A stretch of 64,000 nt of DNA from Natronoglomus mannanivorans (GCA_025517485.1 JAOPKB010000001.1:682001-746000); one strand, 5' to 3'. Positions 26,028 to 35,427 are shown, counted from the first letter of the stretch. Made by a program: numbers and translations. Notes: generated by a model from the sequence alone, not told the origin.

Positions 26028-26539
26028 AACTCTGTCACTCCATCGTCTCCGTTGGCCGTCTTCACTGTAAGTTTTCCGGAGTCTGGAGTGAATTCAACCG
26101 TTCGACCCTCCGTCCCGCCGACGTCCTCGGCGATGATGGGGACACCGAGTTTCTCGAGTTCCTCTCTGGCTGCGGCGATGTTTCGCTTGCCGACACCCTC
26201 TCCGAAGCTCTCGAACTCGAACATGTCGGCGCCACCGGCGATCTTCGCTTCGACGGCGGTGTAACTCGCACCGCGTTCGACCATCCGTCGGAGGAGCGCT
26301 CGAATCGCGGTGTCGGCGTACTTGCCCGGCTTGGCGTCGCTATTGGCCGCTTTGTCGCCGTCGGGGAGCATGACGTGGGCGAGCCCACCGATTTCCGAGT
26401 CGGGCTCGTACAGCGCGATCGCGAGACACGACCCGAGTCCGTAGGACTTCAACGTGTCGTCGCCTTCGCTGACGACGAGCTCCGAGATGCCGACCTGCAC
26501 CGGGTCCGGGATTCCTGGCTCGCTTCCGTAGGTCTTCAT
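26024..26539 (-). CDS. cheD: Chemoreceptor glutamine deamidase CheD
   Basis: Protein of 171 residues that converts receptor glutamines to methylatable glutamates; in archaea and Bacillus it also partners with CheC. The family pattern is visible: LGSCLAIALYEP (Cys43, catalytic), GGLAHVMLPD (His60, catalytic) and a third-position Thr in YADTAIRALL (about 80). The C-terminal half carries KIAGGADMFEFE. It overlaps cheC and cheR by four bases each. Confidence 0.93.
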   Translation of the reverse strand: MKTYGSEPGIPDPVQVGISELVVSEGDDTLKSYGLGSCLAIALYEPDSEIGGLAHVMLPDGDKAANSDAKPGKYADTAIRALLRRMVERGASYTAVEAKIAGGADMFEFESFGEGVGKRNIAAAREELEKLGVPIIAEDVGGTEGRTVEFTPDSGKLTVKTANGDDGVTEL

Positions 26540-27804
26540 GTGTTCTCTACTTCCTGGAACTCCGCCGTCGTTGGTGTCTCGTCGATGCGGTCGACGTCTA
26601 GATCGTTCAACGCGCGCTCGAGGTCGGATTCGTCGGGAATCGCGTAGATCTCACAGTCGAATTCGCGGCCGTCCGCGACGACGACGGTATCGAAGACGAA
26701 CGCGAAGTCCTGGTTCTCCCCGAGCTGGATGATGACAGGATCGACGGCTGCGGCGCCGATGTCGTGGATGAACTCCGGCGTCGAGTGGTCGATCGTCGTG
26801 TCCAGTACGTTCGCCCAGCCGTCGAGAAAGCCACTGGCCATGATGTTTCCGAGTTCCTTGATGGCACTCGTCCCCATCTCGCCGAACCCGTCTTCGTCCC
26901 CGGGAGCGCCCATGGGAACCATCGCGTCGACGATCTCGTGGGCGGATTCCTCGTCGAAGAGGAACAACAGGTAGCCACTCGGCGTTCCGTCGAACTCGAA
27001 GGCGACGCCGACGAGTTTCTCGTTGGAGACTTCCTCGGGGATCGCCTCGAGGGAGACGAAGTTCAGCCGACGGATCTCGACGCTCGTCTCGATTCCGGTG
27101 AGCGTCGTCGCAGTCTTTGCGACTTCCTCGGCACCCTGTTCGGCCATGCGGTCGAAACCGTCGAGTTTGTCGTACTCGATACCGTCGCTGGTCCGCAGGT
27201 GCTCTAAGAGCTGGGCCATCGACTCGCGTTTGGGAAACAGGTAGTGACTGAACCCAATCTCGGTGCCGACGGCGCCGATGTGACTGTGAAAGAGCAGTGC
27301 GAGGTCGCCCCCCTCCGGCGCTTCGTCGATGTCACCGAAGAACGGCTCACCCGAAGTTCCTTCGATGAACTCGGGTGTCGAGACGTCGATGACCGTCTCT
27401 AAAACGTCTGCCCAGCCGTCGACGAAACCGTTGTTCATGATGTTTCCGACTTCGGTGGCGGCCGATCGATTCATCTCGTCGAACTCCTCCGTAGCGAACT
27501 CCTCGGTCTCGGTCTCGGTCTCGGACTCCGAGAGGAGTGTCTCGACGATCCGAAGTGCACTCGAGCGGTCGAAGACGACGACGGAGTGGCCTTCGATCCC
27601 ACCGGTGAGTTCGACGCGAATGCCGACTTTCTCGGTTCCGTCCTCGAAGTCCCGGCGGATCTCGGTCCCTCGCATGAAGTTCAGCTTCGTGATGCCGACT
27701 TGCGTTTCGACACCGGTCATACGCGTCAGCCGACCGGCGGCTAACCCCGCGCCCTCGCGGGCCATCCGGTAGAACGTTCCCAGTGCGTTGACGTCGAGTT
27801 TCAT
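26536..27804 (-). CDS. cheC: CheC-type CheY-P phosphatase, tandem double domain
   Basis: Protein of 422 residues made of two CheC domains in tandem (about 1-200 and 205-405). Each carries a phosphatase motif: SAATEVGNIMNNGF...STPEF in the first and SAIKELGNIMASGF...STPEF in the second, with the catalytic Glu and Asn retained in both. The family removes the phosphate from CheY-P and helps adaptation together with CheD. It overlaps the single-domain cheC upstream and cheD downstream by four bases each. The fusion brings the operon's total to three CheC units. Confidence 0.9.
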   Translation of the reverse strand: MKLDVNALGTFYRMAREGAGLAAGRLTRMTGVETQVGITKLNFMRGTEIRRDFEDGTEKVGIRVELTGGIEGHSVVVFDRSSALRIVETLLSESETETETEEFATEEFDEMNRSAATEVGNIMNNGFVDGWADVLETVIDVSTPEFIEGTSGEPFFGDIDEAPEGGDLALLFHSHIGAVGTEIGFSHYLFPKRESMAQLLEHLRTSDGIEYDKLDGFDRMAEQGAEEVAKTATTLTGIETSVEIRRLNFVSLEAIPEEVSNEKLVGVAFEFDGTPSGYLLFLFDEESAHEIVDAMVPMGAPGDEDGFGEMGTSAIKELGNIMASGFLDGWANVLDTTIDHSTPEFIHDIGAAAVDPVIIQLGENQDFAFVFDTVVVADGREFDCEIYAIPDESDLERALNDLDVDRIDETPTTAEFQEVENT

Positions 27805-28406
27805 GCGGGATGGACTTCGATACCGTTGACCATTTCGACGAACTCCTCCAAGTCGGGGAAGGCGTAGATTTCGGCCTGGATCTGGTAGCTGGGGATGTTC
27901 AGACTCGAGTCGAAGAACAGTGCGAGGTCGTCCCCGCCGAGCCCCGCCGTTCGGACCACGATGTCGCCGGCAGGGGCGTAGACCAGCTGTGGCGCCGCGA
28001 TATCGATGGCGCGGCCGAGGACGTCGGCCCAGCCGTCGATGAAGCCACTGGCCATCATGTTGCCCATCTCCTCGACTGCGCTGCGGGCCATCTTCCCGGA
28101 GACGTTCGACATGTCGTCGACGACGTCTCTGAGCATGAGCGCGGTAATCTTCTTCGCGCTCGCCTCGGGGAAGAGAATGAGGATGTGTCCGTGTGGCGGG
28201 TCGAGCAGTCGGACCCGGACGCCGACTCGCTTCCCGCCGTCGAGTTGGGATTTGATGTCGTCGACGTCGATGAAGTTCGTCTTCGTGACCTCCATCTGGG
28301 CGTCTTCGCCCGCCAGTTTGCTCATGTTGTCGGCGACACCGTTCGTCCCGACCTTCGCCATTTCGTTGATAAAGCTCAGCTTTCGAATGTCGACCATCAG
28401 GGTCAT
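27801..28406 (-). CDS. cheC: CheC-type CheY-P phosphatase, single domain
   Basis: Protein of 201 residues, one CheC domain with motif SAVEEMGNMMASGFIDG and AAPQL further on; the Glu and Asn expected for CheY-P hydrolysis are present. Only one ExxN motif is seen, unlike the classic two-helix CheC. It is the third CheC unit of the operon. An in-frame Met four codons on (MVDIRK) is an alternative start; the stretch just upstream keeps the frame with Tyr/Asp/Glu codons but has no start codon. Confidence 0.88.
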   Translation of the reverse strand: MTLMVDIRKLSFINEMAKVGTNGVADNMSKLAGEDAQMEVTKTNFIDVDDIKSQLDGGKRVGVRVRLLDPPHGHILILFPEASAKKITALMLRDVVDDMSNVSGKMARSAVEEMGNMMASGFIDGWADVLGRAIDIAAPQLVYAPAGDIVVRTAGLGGDDLALFFDSSLNIPSYQIQAEIYAFPDLEEFVEMVNGIEVHPA

Positions 28407-28470
28407 TGGTTCGAGTTCCTCCGTGTGTGTTCGTTCGTGTTCATAATCATAATCGTACTCGTAGTCGTAC

Positions 28471-31400
28471 TCATAGCGTGTTCACATCAAGAATGTTGAC
28501 GACCTCACCCCGACCTCGGACGGTCGCTCCGCTCAGGCCGGGAATGTCGCCCATGAAGCCTTCGAACGGCTTGATAACCACTTCCTGCTGACCGCGGACC
28601 GCCGAACAGTGGACGCCGAGCGGTCGTACGTCGTCCCGAATGCGGACGATCATTCCGTCACCGTTCGCACCGGCCTCGGGCGTCTCGAGGGCATCGGCGA
28701 GGTCGACGACGGGAAGTTCCGTCTCGAGTTGGTCGTCGACGAGGACCGACTGGCCGTCGACGGTCTGGATCGTGTTGGCGTCCTCGATGTCCTGGACGAC
28801 TTTGGTCGGAATGCCGAACTCCTCACCGCCGCACTCGACGAACAGGACGTCCGCGATGGCCACCGTCACCGGCAGTCCCATCGTCACTGTCGTCCCTTCG
28901 CCGGGTTCGCTGTCGACGGATACCGAGCCGTCGAGTGCGTCGACGGTCCGTTTGACCACGTCCATCCCGACGCCGCGTCCGCTGACGTCGGTGACTTCCG
29001 TGGCCGTCGAGAGGCCGGGATGGAAGACGAGCTCGAGTGCGTCGTCGTCGTCGAGTTCCTCGGCTTCGTTTTCAGTGAGGATGTCGGCGTCGACGGCGAC
29101 CGATCGGAGTCGGTCCGGATCCAGCCCGCTGCCGTCGTCTTCGATCTCGATCGTCACCCGGTCGCGTGCTTGGGAGGTCCGAAGTTCGACGGTTCCTTCG
29201 CGGGGCTTTCCGGCCGCCTCGCGTTCGGCCGGTGGCTCGATGCCGTGGTCGACGGCGTTTCGAACCAGATGCGTCAGCGGATCGCCGATCCGATCGAGGA
29301 TACTCCGATCGAGTTCGACGTCGTCACCCGTGCGCTCGAAGACGACCTCCTTGTCCTGATCGCGAGCGATGTCGCGGACGACCCGCGGCAATCGGTTGGC
29401 GATCGTCTGCAAGGGGACGAGCCGAACGTCCATGACCGTCTCCTGGAGTTCGGCGGTCAGGTCCTCGAGGTCGTCGAGTTCCCGGTCGATCGTCTGGAGG
29501 TCCTCTCCGGATTCGATCGCGTGGCGGAGTCGAACACGGCTGGTGACCAGTCCCTCGACGAGGTTCAACAGCGAGTCGATCTGGTCGACGTCGACGCGAA
29601 CCGACTGAATTTCGTCGTCGCCGCTGGTTTCGGGTCGGTCCGAAACGTCCGGAACCGTGATGTCCGGAATCTCCATTCCGTTCAGCCCGCCGATTTCGGT
29701 TTTCGCTTCGGCGTCGACGGTCTCGGACGACTCCTCGGTATCGGTTTCATCGCTACCGGTGGCGTCACCGAACCCATCAGTAGTGTCGTCTACAGCGTCA
29801 CTTTCGGCCGTGGAACCGTCGACGGGGTCGAACTCCGTCGTCGGATCGGAGAAGCTGCCACCGGAGACGTCCTGCTCGTACGCGTCGAACTCGTACTCTT
29901 CATCGTCGCTGTCATCGTCACCGTACTCGTCGACGGATTCGGTCTCGAGATCGCCGAGGTCGTCGTCGAGCCCGAAGTCGTCGGAATCTTCGAATTCGAT
30001 TTCCGGGTCGGTCGTGACATCTGCCTCGAGACCCATCTCGACATCGTCACCGACAGCGTCGTCGAACGCGACCGTCTCGTCGACGGAGTCGGTCTCGAGG
30101 TCGTCGTCGGCTGTGATTTCGTCGGGGGGTGTCTCCGTCTCCGCGCCTGTCTCTTCCTCCGTCTTCGTCCCCGCGTCTGCCTCGAGTGTCGATTCAGACT
30201 CCGACTCTGACTCTGATTCTGATTCGGGAGAGTCGATACCGACTCCCTCGTCGGAATCGTCACTAGCGGCGACGGCATCTCCACCGTCGGAGTCGTCGGT
30301 CGAATCACCGAAATCGACACTGTCGAGCGCCGACAGCTCATCGTCGACCGGATCGTCCGCACTGTCGGGAGCCGAGGTTGACGCTGGTTGCTCGTCCGCG
30401 TCGTCGAGGTCCGTATCGTCGAACGAGAGCGCCTCGGCCCCGGTCCCGGTAGCCGTGGCAGGTTCCTCGCGGCCCTCCTCGACCGAGCTGTCGTGGTCGG
30501 TATCGGATCCGTCGTTCGGAGCACCAACCTCGTCGTTCTCTGTTTCTGTTTCTGGCTCTGGCTCTATTTCTGGCTCGCTCTCGCTTTCACTCTCCTCGCC
30601 GACGTCGACCAGCATATCGTCGACCTCAGCCTCGAGTTCGTCGTCAGTGACGTCGAGGAACGTGTTGTCGGCGACGTCGACGTCGTCGCCGAGTAGCTCG
30701 TCCATGTCGACTTCGTCGTCGCTATCGAACTCGTCGAACTCGAGTTCGTCGAGTTCGGTCTGGAGTTCGTCGAAGCCGACCATCTCGACTTCCTGTTTGA
30801 GTTCGTCGAAGACGGCACCGGCGTCGTCGACCTGATCGTCGTCATCGCTGCCACCAGTACGGTCCGAAGCGTGGTCACCGGCACTGGCACCGGCACCGGC
30901 ACTGGCAGCCGCTCTCTCGTCCACAACTTCGACCTCGTCTCCATCGGACGGGTCAGAAGCCAGGTCCGAGTCCGAGTCCGGGTCCGGGCCCGGGTCGTCC
31001 TCGAGCAAGTCGTGGAACGAACCCGCTTCGCCCATCTCGTCGAACGCGCTGACGTCGTCGACCTCCTCGACCATCGCGTCGAGGTCGTCGAACTCCGTGA
31101 ACTCGTCGAGTAATTCGTCGACAGAGAGATCCTGTGCCCTGTCGGGGGAGAGATCGTCGTCGACGGCGGCTTCGCCATCGTCGTCAGCGCCAGTCGCCTC
31201 GTCACCGACTGGGGTCTCGACGGCCGAATCGCCGAGGGCTTTGAACCGGTCGGTGACGGAGACGATTTCGAACGACGAGACCGCGTCGACCGGCTCGAGA
31301 GCGGCCGTGATCGCGGCTTCACCGACGGCGGTCCCGAAAACGGCGTCGAACGTTCCACCGTACGAGCGGTTTTCGATCGCCTCGCGGGATGGATCCGTGC

Positions 31401-31971
31401 CGATGAGATCGAACGCGTCGACGAGCGCGTCGACGACCAACACGCCGTTGTTGACGTCCTCGACTTCGTTGATCGAGAGGCGGACGAGGTACGCGTCGTG
31501 ATCCTCGTCTGCCGGCGGGTCGAATCGCGCGAGGGTCGCGTCGATCTCTTCGTCGGTCGGTGGGGAGACCGGTCCGCGCGGACGGTCGGTCGCATCGAGT
31601 TCCTCGAGTGGCGCTCGAAGCGCGTCGATCGTCGGCGCCGGATCGGTCTGGATTTCGCCGTGTGTCGCGACCTCGTCGATCATCGCCTCGAGTTCGTCGA
31701 CACCGTCGAAGATCGTGTCCATGAGGTCGGAGGTGACCGCCACCTCGTCCGACCGAATGGCGTCGAGGAGATCCTCGACCGCGTGGGCGAGGTCACTCGC
31801 TCGTGTCAATCCCATCGCCCCGCAGTTGCCTTTGAGCGTGTGGGCCGTCCGGAAAATCCCCTCCATCGCATCGTCGTTTGCGGGCGACCGCTCGAGGGCC
31901 AGTAACGAATTATTCAGCTCAGTAATGTGTTCTTCGCTCTCCTGAACGAAGTCTCTCCAGTAGTCATCCAT
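28471..31971 (-). CDS. cheA: Chemotaxis histidine kinase CheA with long acidic linker
   Basis: Protein of 1166 residues, nearly twice the usual length. The HPt domain has the phosphorylated His44 in RTAHTLKGN. A P2-like region spans about 150-250. Residues about 260-785 are a disordered Glu/Asp/Ser linker. The dimerisation, ATPase (HLVRNAVDHG, DDGSGLDPDR, GRGVGMDVV) and CheW-like domains occupy 790-1166. The kinase sits on transducer arrays and phosphorylates CheY and CheB. The start MDDYWRDF at 31971 overlaps cheB by eight bases; a longer form would add a non-conserved leader. All catalytic boxes are intact. Confidence 0.94.
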   Translation of the reverse strand: MDDYWRDFVQESEEHITELNNSLLALERSPANDDAMEGIFRTAHTLKGNCGAMGLTRASDLAHAVEDLLDAIRSDEVAVTSDLMDTIFDGVDELEAMIDEVATHGEIQTDPAPTIDALRAPLEELDATDRPRGPVSPPTDEEIDATLARFDPPADEDHDAYLVRLSINEVEDVNNGVLVVDALVDAFDLIGTDPSREAIENRSYGGTFDAVFGTAVGEAAITAALEPVDAVSSFEIVSVTDRFKALGDSAVETPVGDEATGADDDGEAAVDDDLSPDRAQDLSVDELLDEFTEFDDLDAMVEEVDDVSAFDEMGEAGSFHDLLEDDPGPDPDSDSDLASDPSDGDEVEVVDERAAASAGAGASAGDHASDRTGGSDDDDQVDDAGAVFDELKQEVEMVGFDELQTELDELEFDEFDSDDEVDMDELLGDDVDVADNTFLDVTDDELEAEVDDMLVDVGEESESESEPEIEPEPETETENDEVGAPNDGSDTDHDSSVEEGREEPATATGTGAEALSFDDTDLDDADEQPASTSAPDSADDPVDDELSALDSVDFGDSTDDSDGGDAVAASDDSDEGVGIDSPESESESESESESTLEADAGTKTEEETGAETETPPDEITADDDLETDSVDETVAFDDAVGDDVEMGLEADVTTDPEIEFEDSDDFGLDDDLGDLETESVDEYGDDDSDDEEYEFDAYEQDVSGGSFSDPTTEFDPVDGSTAESDAVDDTTDGFGDATGSDETDTEESSETVDAEAKTEIGGLNGMEIPDITVPDVSDRPETSGDDEIQSVRVDVDQIDSLLNLVEGLVTSRVRLRHAIESGEDLQTIDRELDDLEDLTAELQETVMDVRLVPLQTIANRLPRVVRDIARDQDKEVVFERTGDDVELDRSILDRIGDPLTHLVRNAVDHGIEPPAEREAAGKPREGTVELRTSQARDRVTIEIEDDGSGLDPDRLRSVAVDADILTENEAEELDDDDALELVFHPGLSTATEVTDVSGRGVGMDVVKRTVDALDGSVSVDSEPGEGTTVTMGLPVTVAIADVLFVECGGEEFGIPTKVVQDIEDANTIQTVDGQSVLVDDQLETELPVVDLADALETPEAGANGDGMIVRIRDDVRPLGVHCSAVRGQQEVVIKPFEGFMGDIPGLSGATVRGRGEVVNILDVNTL

Positions 31972-33259
31972 TGGTTTCACCGTCCGTCTCTGTCCTGAAG
32001 GCTGCACAGATGCGATCGACGAGTTCGTCGGCGGGTGCAACCTCGTCGACGCACCCCGTCTCGATCGCCTGACGTGGAATGCCGAACACGGGGCTCGTCG
32101 CCTCGTCCTGGGCGATCGTGCGTCCGCCAGCTCGTTTGATCGCTTCGATGCCTGCAGCGCCGTCTTTGCCCATTCCGGTCAGAACGACGCCGACGAGCGG
32201 ATCGCGCACACGATCCGCAGCCGTCGTCATCGTCACGTCGATCGACGGGCGAACACCGTTGATTCGTTCGTCGCCGTCGAACCTGACACGCAGCCAGCCG
32301 CCGACGTTGTTCGTCACCGCGAGGTGAGCGCCACCCTGAGCGACGACGACGTCGCCGGATTCGACGCGGATTCCGTCGCGTGCTTCGCGGACTCGATAGG
32401 ACGTGAACTTGTCCAGCCGATCGGCGAATCGAGCCGTGAAATCGGCCGGCATGTGCTGGACGACGATCACTTTCGCACCGAGGTCGATCGGTAATTCCCT
32501 GAGCACGTGCTCGATGATCTTGGGACCGCCCGTCGATGCGCCGACGACGAGCGTCGGATCGTCACAGTACGTTCTGTCCCCGTCGTCCTCGAGTTCGACC
32601 TCGGCCTCGTTCCGGGCTCCGTTCGTCCCGAACGCCGCTGTCGTGGGTGCGCTCGGGCCCGAAGCTGAGACCGTCTGTGCCGTATCGACCCGGGTCGTCG
32701 TGACGGCCGGTCGTGATCGTGATTGTGTAGAATCGGCGACGGCGTCGCCCTCGACGTCGGACTCGAGTCGAGATTGAGGCCGGGACTCCGCGCCAGCTGA
32801 CAGTCTCGCCGATCCCTCTTCGGTGGAACGAACGGCCGCTGCAGCGCGTGCGAGCGCGAGTGACGACACGTCTGCTTCGGCGAGGTCGTCGACCGTTTCG
32901 ACGACCGAATCGACGAGATGGGCGATATTACGAGAACCGGACCCGTCGGGCTTGTGCAAGAAGTCGACGGCTCCGCGCTCGAGTGCGTCGAGCGTCGCGT
33001 CAGCACCGCGTTCAGTGTAAGCGCTGAGCATCAGAATCGACGTCGGGTTCGTCGCCATGATTCGTTCGACGGCATCGATTCCACTCATTCCGGGCATCTC
33101 GACGTCCATCGTGACGACGTCCGGATCGATCGTCGTGGCGAGTCTCACGGCCTCGTGGCCGTCAGCCGCCGTTTCGACGTCGTATCCTGCCTCGGAGAGC
33201 GCGTTGCCGATGACCGTCCGCATGAACTGCGAGTCGTCGACAACGAGTATCTGTGTCAT
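31964..33259 (-). CDS. cheB: Chemotaxis methylesterase CheB
   Basis: Protein of 431 residues that demethylates or deamidates receptor glutamates. An N-terminal receiver (ILVVDDSQFMRTVIG, with phospho-acceptor Asp in DVVTMDVEMPGMSG) is followed by a linker of about 90 residues and the esterase domain. The catalytic Ser is in VVGASTGGP, His in VVQHMPADFT and Asp in VLTGMGKDGA. It overlaps cheY by four bases and cheA by eight. The start MTQILVVDD is chosen because anything upstream lies inside cheY. Confidence 0.94.
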   Translation of the reverse strand: MTQILVVDDSQFMRTVIGNALSEAGYDVETAADGHEAVRLATTIDPDVVTMDVEMPGMSGIDAVERIMATNPTSILMLSAYTERGADATLDALERGAVDFLHKPDGSGSRNIAHLVDSVVETVDDLAEADVSSLALARAAAAVRSTEEGSARLSAGAESRPQSRLESDVEGDAVADSTQSRSRPAVTTTRVDTAQTVSASGPSAPTTAAFGTNGARNEAEVELEDDGDRTYCDDPTLVVGASTGGPKIIEHVLRELPIDLGAKVIVVQHMPADFTARFADRLDKFTSYRVREARDGIRVESGDVVVAQGGAHLAVTNNVGGWLRVRFDGDERINGVRPSIDVTMTTAADRVRDPLVGVVLTGMGKDGAAGIEAIKRAGGRTIAQDEATSPVFGIPRQAIETGCVDEVAPADELVDRICAAFRTETDGETNG

Positions 33260-33618
33260 GCCGCGACGACGTCTGCGAGGGCCTTCCGTACGCTGGGTTC
33301 TTCGAACGGTTTCGTCACGTATCCGTCCGCACCAGCTTTTACGGCGAGTTTCATCTTCTCTCGTTGCCCGACACTCGTACACATGATGACCCGCGACTGG
33401 GGATCGAGTTTCTTGATCGCCGCCGTGGCCTTGATCCCGTTGCACTTGGGCATCACGATGTCCATCATGACGATGTCCGGATTCTGTTCTTTGTACAGTT
33501 TCACTGCTTCAGCCCCGTTGGACGCCTCTCCGACGATGCGGTAATCTTGCTCGAGAATCTGGCGCAATAGATTCCGCATAAAATGAGAGTCGTCTACGAT
33601 GAGCACCCCTGTCGACAT
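33256..33618 (-). CDS. cheY: Chemotaxis response regulator CheY
   Basis: Single receiver domain of 120 residues. The acidic pair is in VLIVDDSHFM, the phosphorylated Asp in DIVMMDIVMPK (about 55), Thr in IMCTSVG and Lys in YVTKPF. CheA phosphorylates it; in archaea CheY-P acts on the motor through CheF, which is not in this window. First gene of the YBACCDR operon, with a TATA box 35 bases upstream. Confidence 0.95.
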   Translation of the reverse strand: MSTGVLIVDDSHFMRNLLRQILEQDYRIVGEASNGAEAVKLYKEQNPDIVMMDIVMPKCNGIKATAAIKKLDPQSRVIMCTSVGQREKMKLAVKAGADGYVTKPFEEPSVRKALADVVAA

Positions 33619-33652
33619 TCAGTTGTACACCACAGTTTGATAGAGATACCTG

Positions 33653-33661
33653 TATTATAAA
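33653..33661 (-). promoter_or_regulatory. Promoter of the che operon
   Basis: TTTATAATA on the minus strand (33653-33661) ends 35 bases before the cheY ATG, giving a very short leader. It is the only strong TATA-like element in the 120-base gap behind cheW. Confidence 0.6.
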
Positions 33662-33740
33662 TGCTGTCTCTCGATTATCAGACGTGATAAGCGTCGAAAA
33701 TTGCCCCGAACCGTCGTCCGCCGGATCCGTCTCTCGTCGG

Positions 33741-34640
33741 CTATTCTTGGTATCCCGAAGCCAGCAGGAACCGATCGACGTCGACCAGTGGTGTCGTTTC
33801 GACGACGGTCTCGGGATCCGGTTTCGAGTTCGAGTCTGCGTCCGACGTCGACTCTGACTCCGTCCCCGAATCCAGCTCCGACACTGTAGCCTGTGTCTCC
33901 GACTGATCCTGACCACCTCCAGCACCGACGTCTGCCGACGCGTCATCGTCGGCGACCGCAGCGTCGAACTCCTCGCTCGTCTGCGTTCTGGCAGCTGCAA
34001 GTGACGTGTGAGGAGTTCGTTCACTCGGACCCGGTCCCGAACCCGAACCTGAACCTGTATTCGCGTTCGTCCCGCCGAGTTCGAGTGTCGGAGCCGACTG
34101 CTGGGCGTCTTCTTCCGCTCCCTCCTGAACCGGACTCGAGCGTTGCCCAACGGTTCGCTCCTGTTTCACCAGCGCGACGACGAGCGGGTGTTCGAGTGCA
34201 CCGCCGTCGATATCCTCGAGATCGGCGTCCTCGAGAACGTTACTCGCCGGGACGTTCTCGACGCCGATGACGTCGTCGACGCGGATCGCCGCCGGTTGCT
34301 GGTCGGTCGGGCGGTCGAAGACGACCAGTCGCTGGCGCGTCGATCGATCGCCGTCGACCGGGAAGTGAATCCGCGGTTCGATGACGGCCGTAATCTCGCC
34401 ACGAAAGTCCACGACACCCTCGACGGCCTCCGGCGATCGAGGGACCCGCGTCAGTTCCGTGGGTGGATTCGTGATCGTCTTGACGTCGTCGACCGGGATC
34501 GCGAGGCGCTGCTCGCCGATCGCGAGAAAGACGAACCGCTCGAGTTCTTCTGTCTCGTCGCTGTCGTCGTCTCGAGAACGGCTATCGCTCGGGTCGTCGA
34601 TGCTCATTCCGAGAAGCTTTTCCGGGAGATCCGGGGACAT
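33741..34640 (-). CDS. cheW: Chemotaxis adaptor CheW with acidic C-terminal extension
   Basis: Protein of 299 residues. The CheW domain (about 30-165) has FVFLAIGEQRLAIPVDDVKT, then VEGVVDFRGEITAVIEP and VDDVIGVENVP. It couples transducers to CheA. The remaining 130 residues are a disordered Gly/Ser/Asp/Glu tail with a short hydrophobic end (VDVDRFLLASGYQE). It has its own leaderless promoter, and 120 bases separate its end from cheY on the same strand. Another in-frame Met 12 codons in is possible. Confidence 0.88.
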   Translation of the reverse strand: MSPDLPEKLLGMSIDDPSDSRSRDDDSDETEELERFVFLAIGEQRLAIPVDDVKTITNPPTELTRVPRSPEAVEGVVDFRGEITAVIEPRIHFPVDGDRSTRQRLVVFDRPTDQQPAAIRVDDVIGVENVPASNVLEDADLEDIDGGALEHPLVVALVKQERTVGQRSSPVQEGAEEDAQQSAPTLELGGTNANTGSGSGSGPGPSERTPHTSLAAARTQTSEEFDAAVADDDASADVGAGGGQDQSETQATVSELDSGTESESTSDADSNSKPDPETVVETTPLVDVDRFLLASGYQE

Positions 34641-34666
34641 ATTCTTGTTCGTGTATTACAGTCCAC

Positions 34667-34674
34667 CAATAAAA
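34667..34674 (-). promoter_or_regulatory. TATA box of cheW (minus strand)
   Basis: TTTTATTG (34667-34674 on the minus strand) ends 26 bases before the cheW ATG at 34640: leaderless spacing. Confidence 0.55.
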
Positions 34675-34770
34675 CGTTGACCCCCACCGATCCAGCAGCC
34701 AGCTTTCGAAGACGACCGAACGTGCATTCGTAGTACGGACTCATCGTATTGGATTGGGGACAACGATAGG

Positions 34771-34776
34771 TTTATT
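34771..34776 (+). promoter_or_regulatory. TATA box of the second cheW gene
   Basis: TTTATT at 34771-34776 lies 27 bases before the ATG at 34804, again leaderless. Together with the minus-strand box it forms a divergent promoter pair for the two cheW genes. Confidence 0.55.
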
Positions 34777-34803
34777 TTCGAAACCATTGGGTGTACAGAC
34801 GGA

Positions 34804-35427
34804 ATGACAGCGGTCCCCGATCCGGACCCCGATACGGAGTCGGAAACCCCCGCCGATTCGACCCCAAAACCCGAGTCAGAATCAGAATCCGAATCCGAAT
34901 CCCAGCCCAAGTCCGGACTCGACACCGACACGCGACAGCCCTCCCCCGACGACCGAACCCGAACTCGAACCCAATCACGAACACGAATCCTCCCGTTCGA
35001 GTCACAGGGAACGGCCTACTGCATCGACACACAGCGGGTCTCGAGAGTCCTCGGTGTAACCCTCGACGGCTCACTCCAGGCGGCGACCGACCCCTGGTAC
35101 GCCGGCGAGGTGTCGTTCGAGAGTCAGTGGAAACAGACGGACGCCGACAGCGAGACGCGACAGGTTCGCGTCGTCGATCTGGCTCGTGTGCTCTCCTCAC
35201 CGACCGCACCGCTCGAGCGACCCTCGGACGCGAAACTCCTCGTCTTCGAGACGACCGACGACGACGAGCGCCACTACGGCTGGCTGGTCGACGACGTCGA
35301 CGTGACGGCCGCCGTGGGTGAGGAGGAACTCGTTCCGACGCGGACGAGCCACCAGTTCGTCACCGGCCGGATCGACTACGACGGAACGACGCTCGTCTGG
35401 CTGGACGATCGCGCGCTCAACGATTGA
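34804..35427 (+). CDS. cheW: CheW-like adaptor with disordered acidic N-terminus
   Basis: Protein of 207 residues. The first 60 are low-complexity (Pro/Asp/Glu/Ser repeats such as ESESESESES, then Arg/Thr). From about residue 62 a CheW-like beta domain follows: ILPFESQGTAYCIDTQRVSRVLG, VRVVDLARVL, LLVFETTDDDERHYGWLVDDV and a final TTLVWLDDRAL. It is more divergent than the other CheW and lacks the tight VVDFRG core. It is divergent from cheW on the minus strand. Confidence 0.75.
   Translation: MTAVPDPDPDTESETPADSTPKPESESESESESQPKSGLDTDTRQPSPDDRTRTRTQSRTRILPFESQGTAYCIDTQRVSRVLGVTLDGSLQAATDPWYAGEVSFESQWKQTDADSETRQVRVVDLARVLSSPTAPLERPSDAKLLVFETTDDDERHYGWLVDDVDVTAAVGEEELVPTRTSHQFVTGRIDYDGTTLVWLDDRALND

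Noticed and set aside
28609..30210. A 533-codon open frame antisense to cheA
   Set aside because: It lies opposite the acidic linker and kinase core; its Val/Asp/Gly-rich composition is the shadow expected from reverse-reading such codons.
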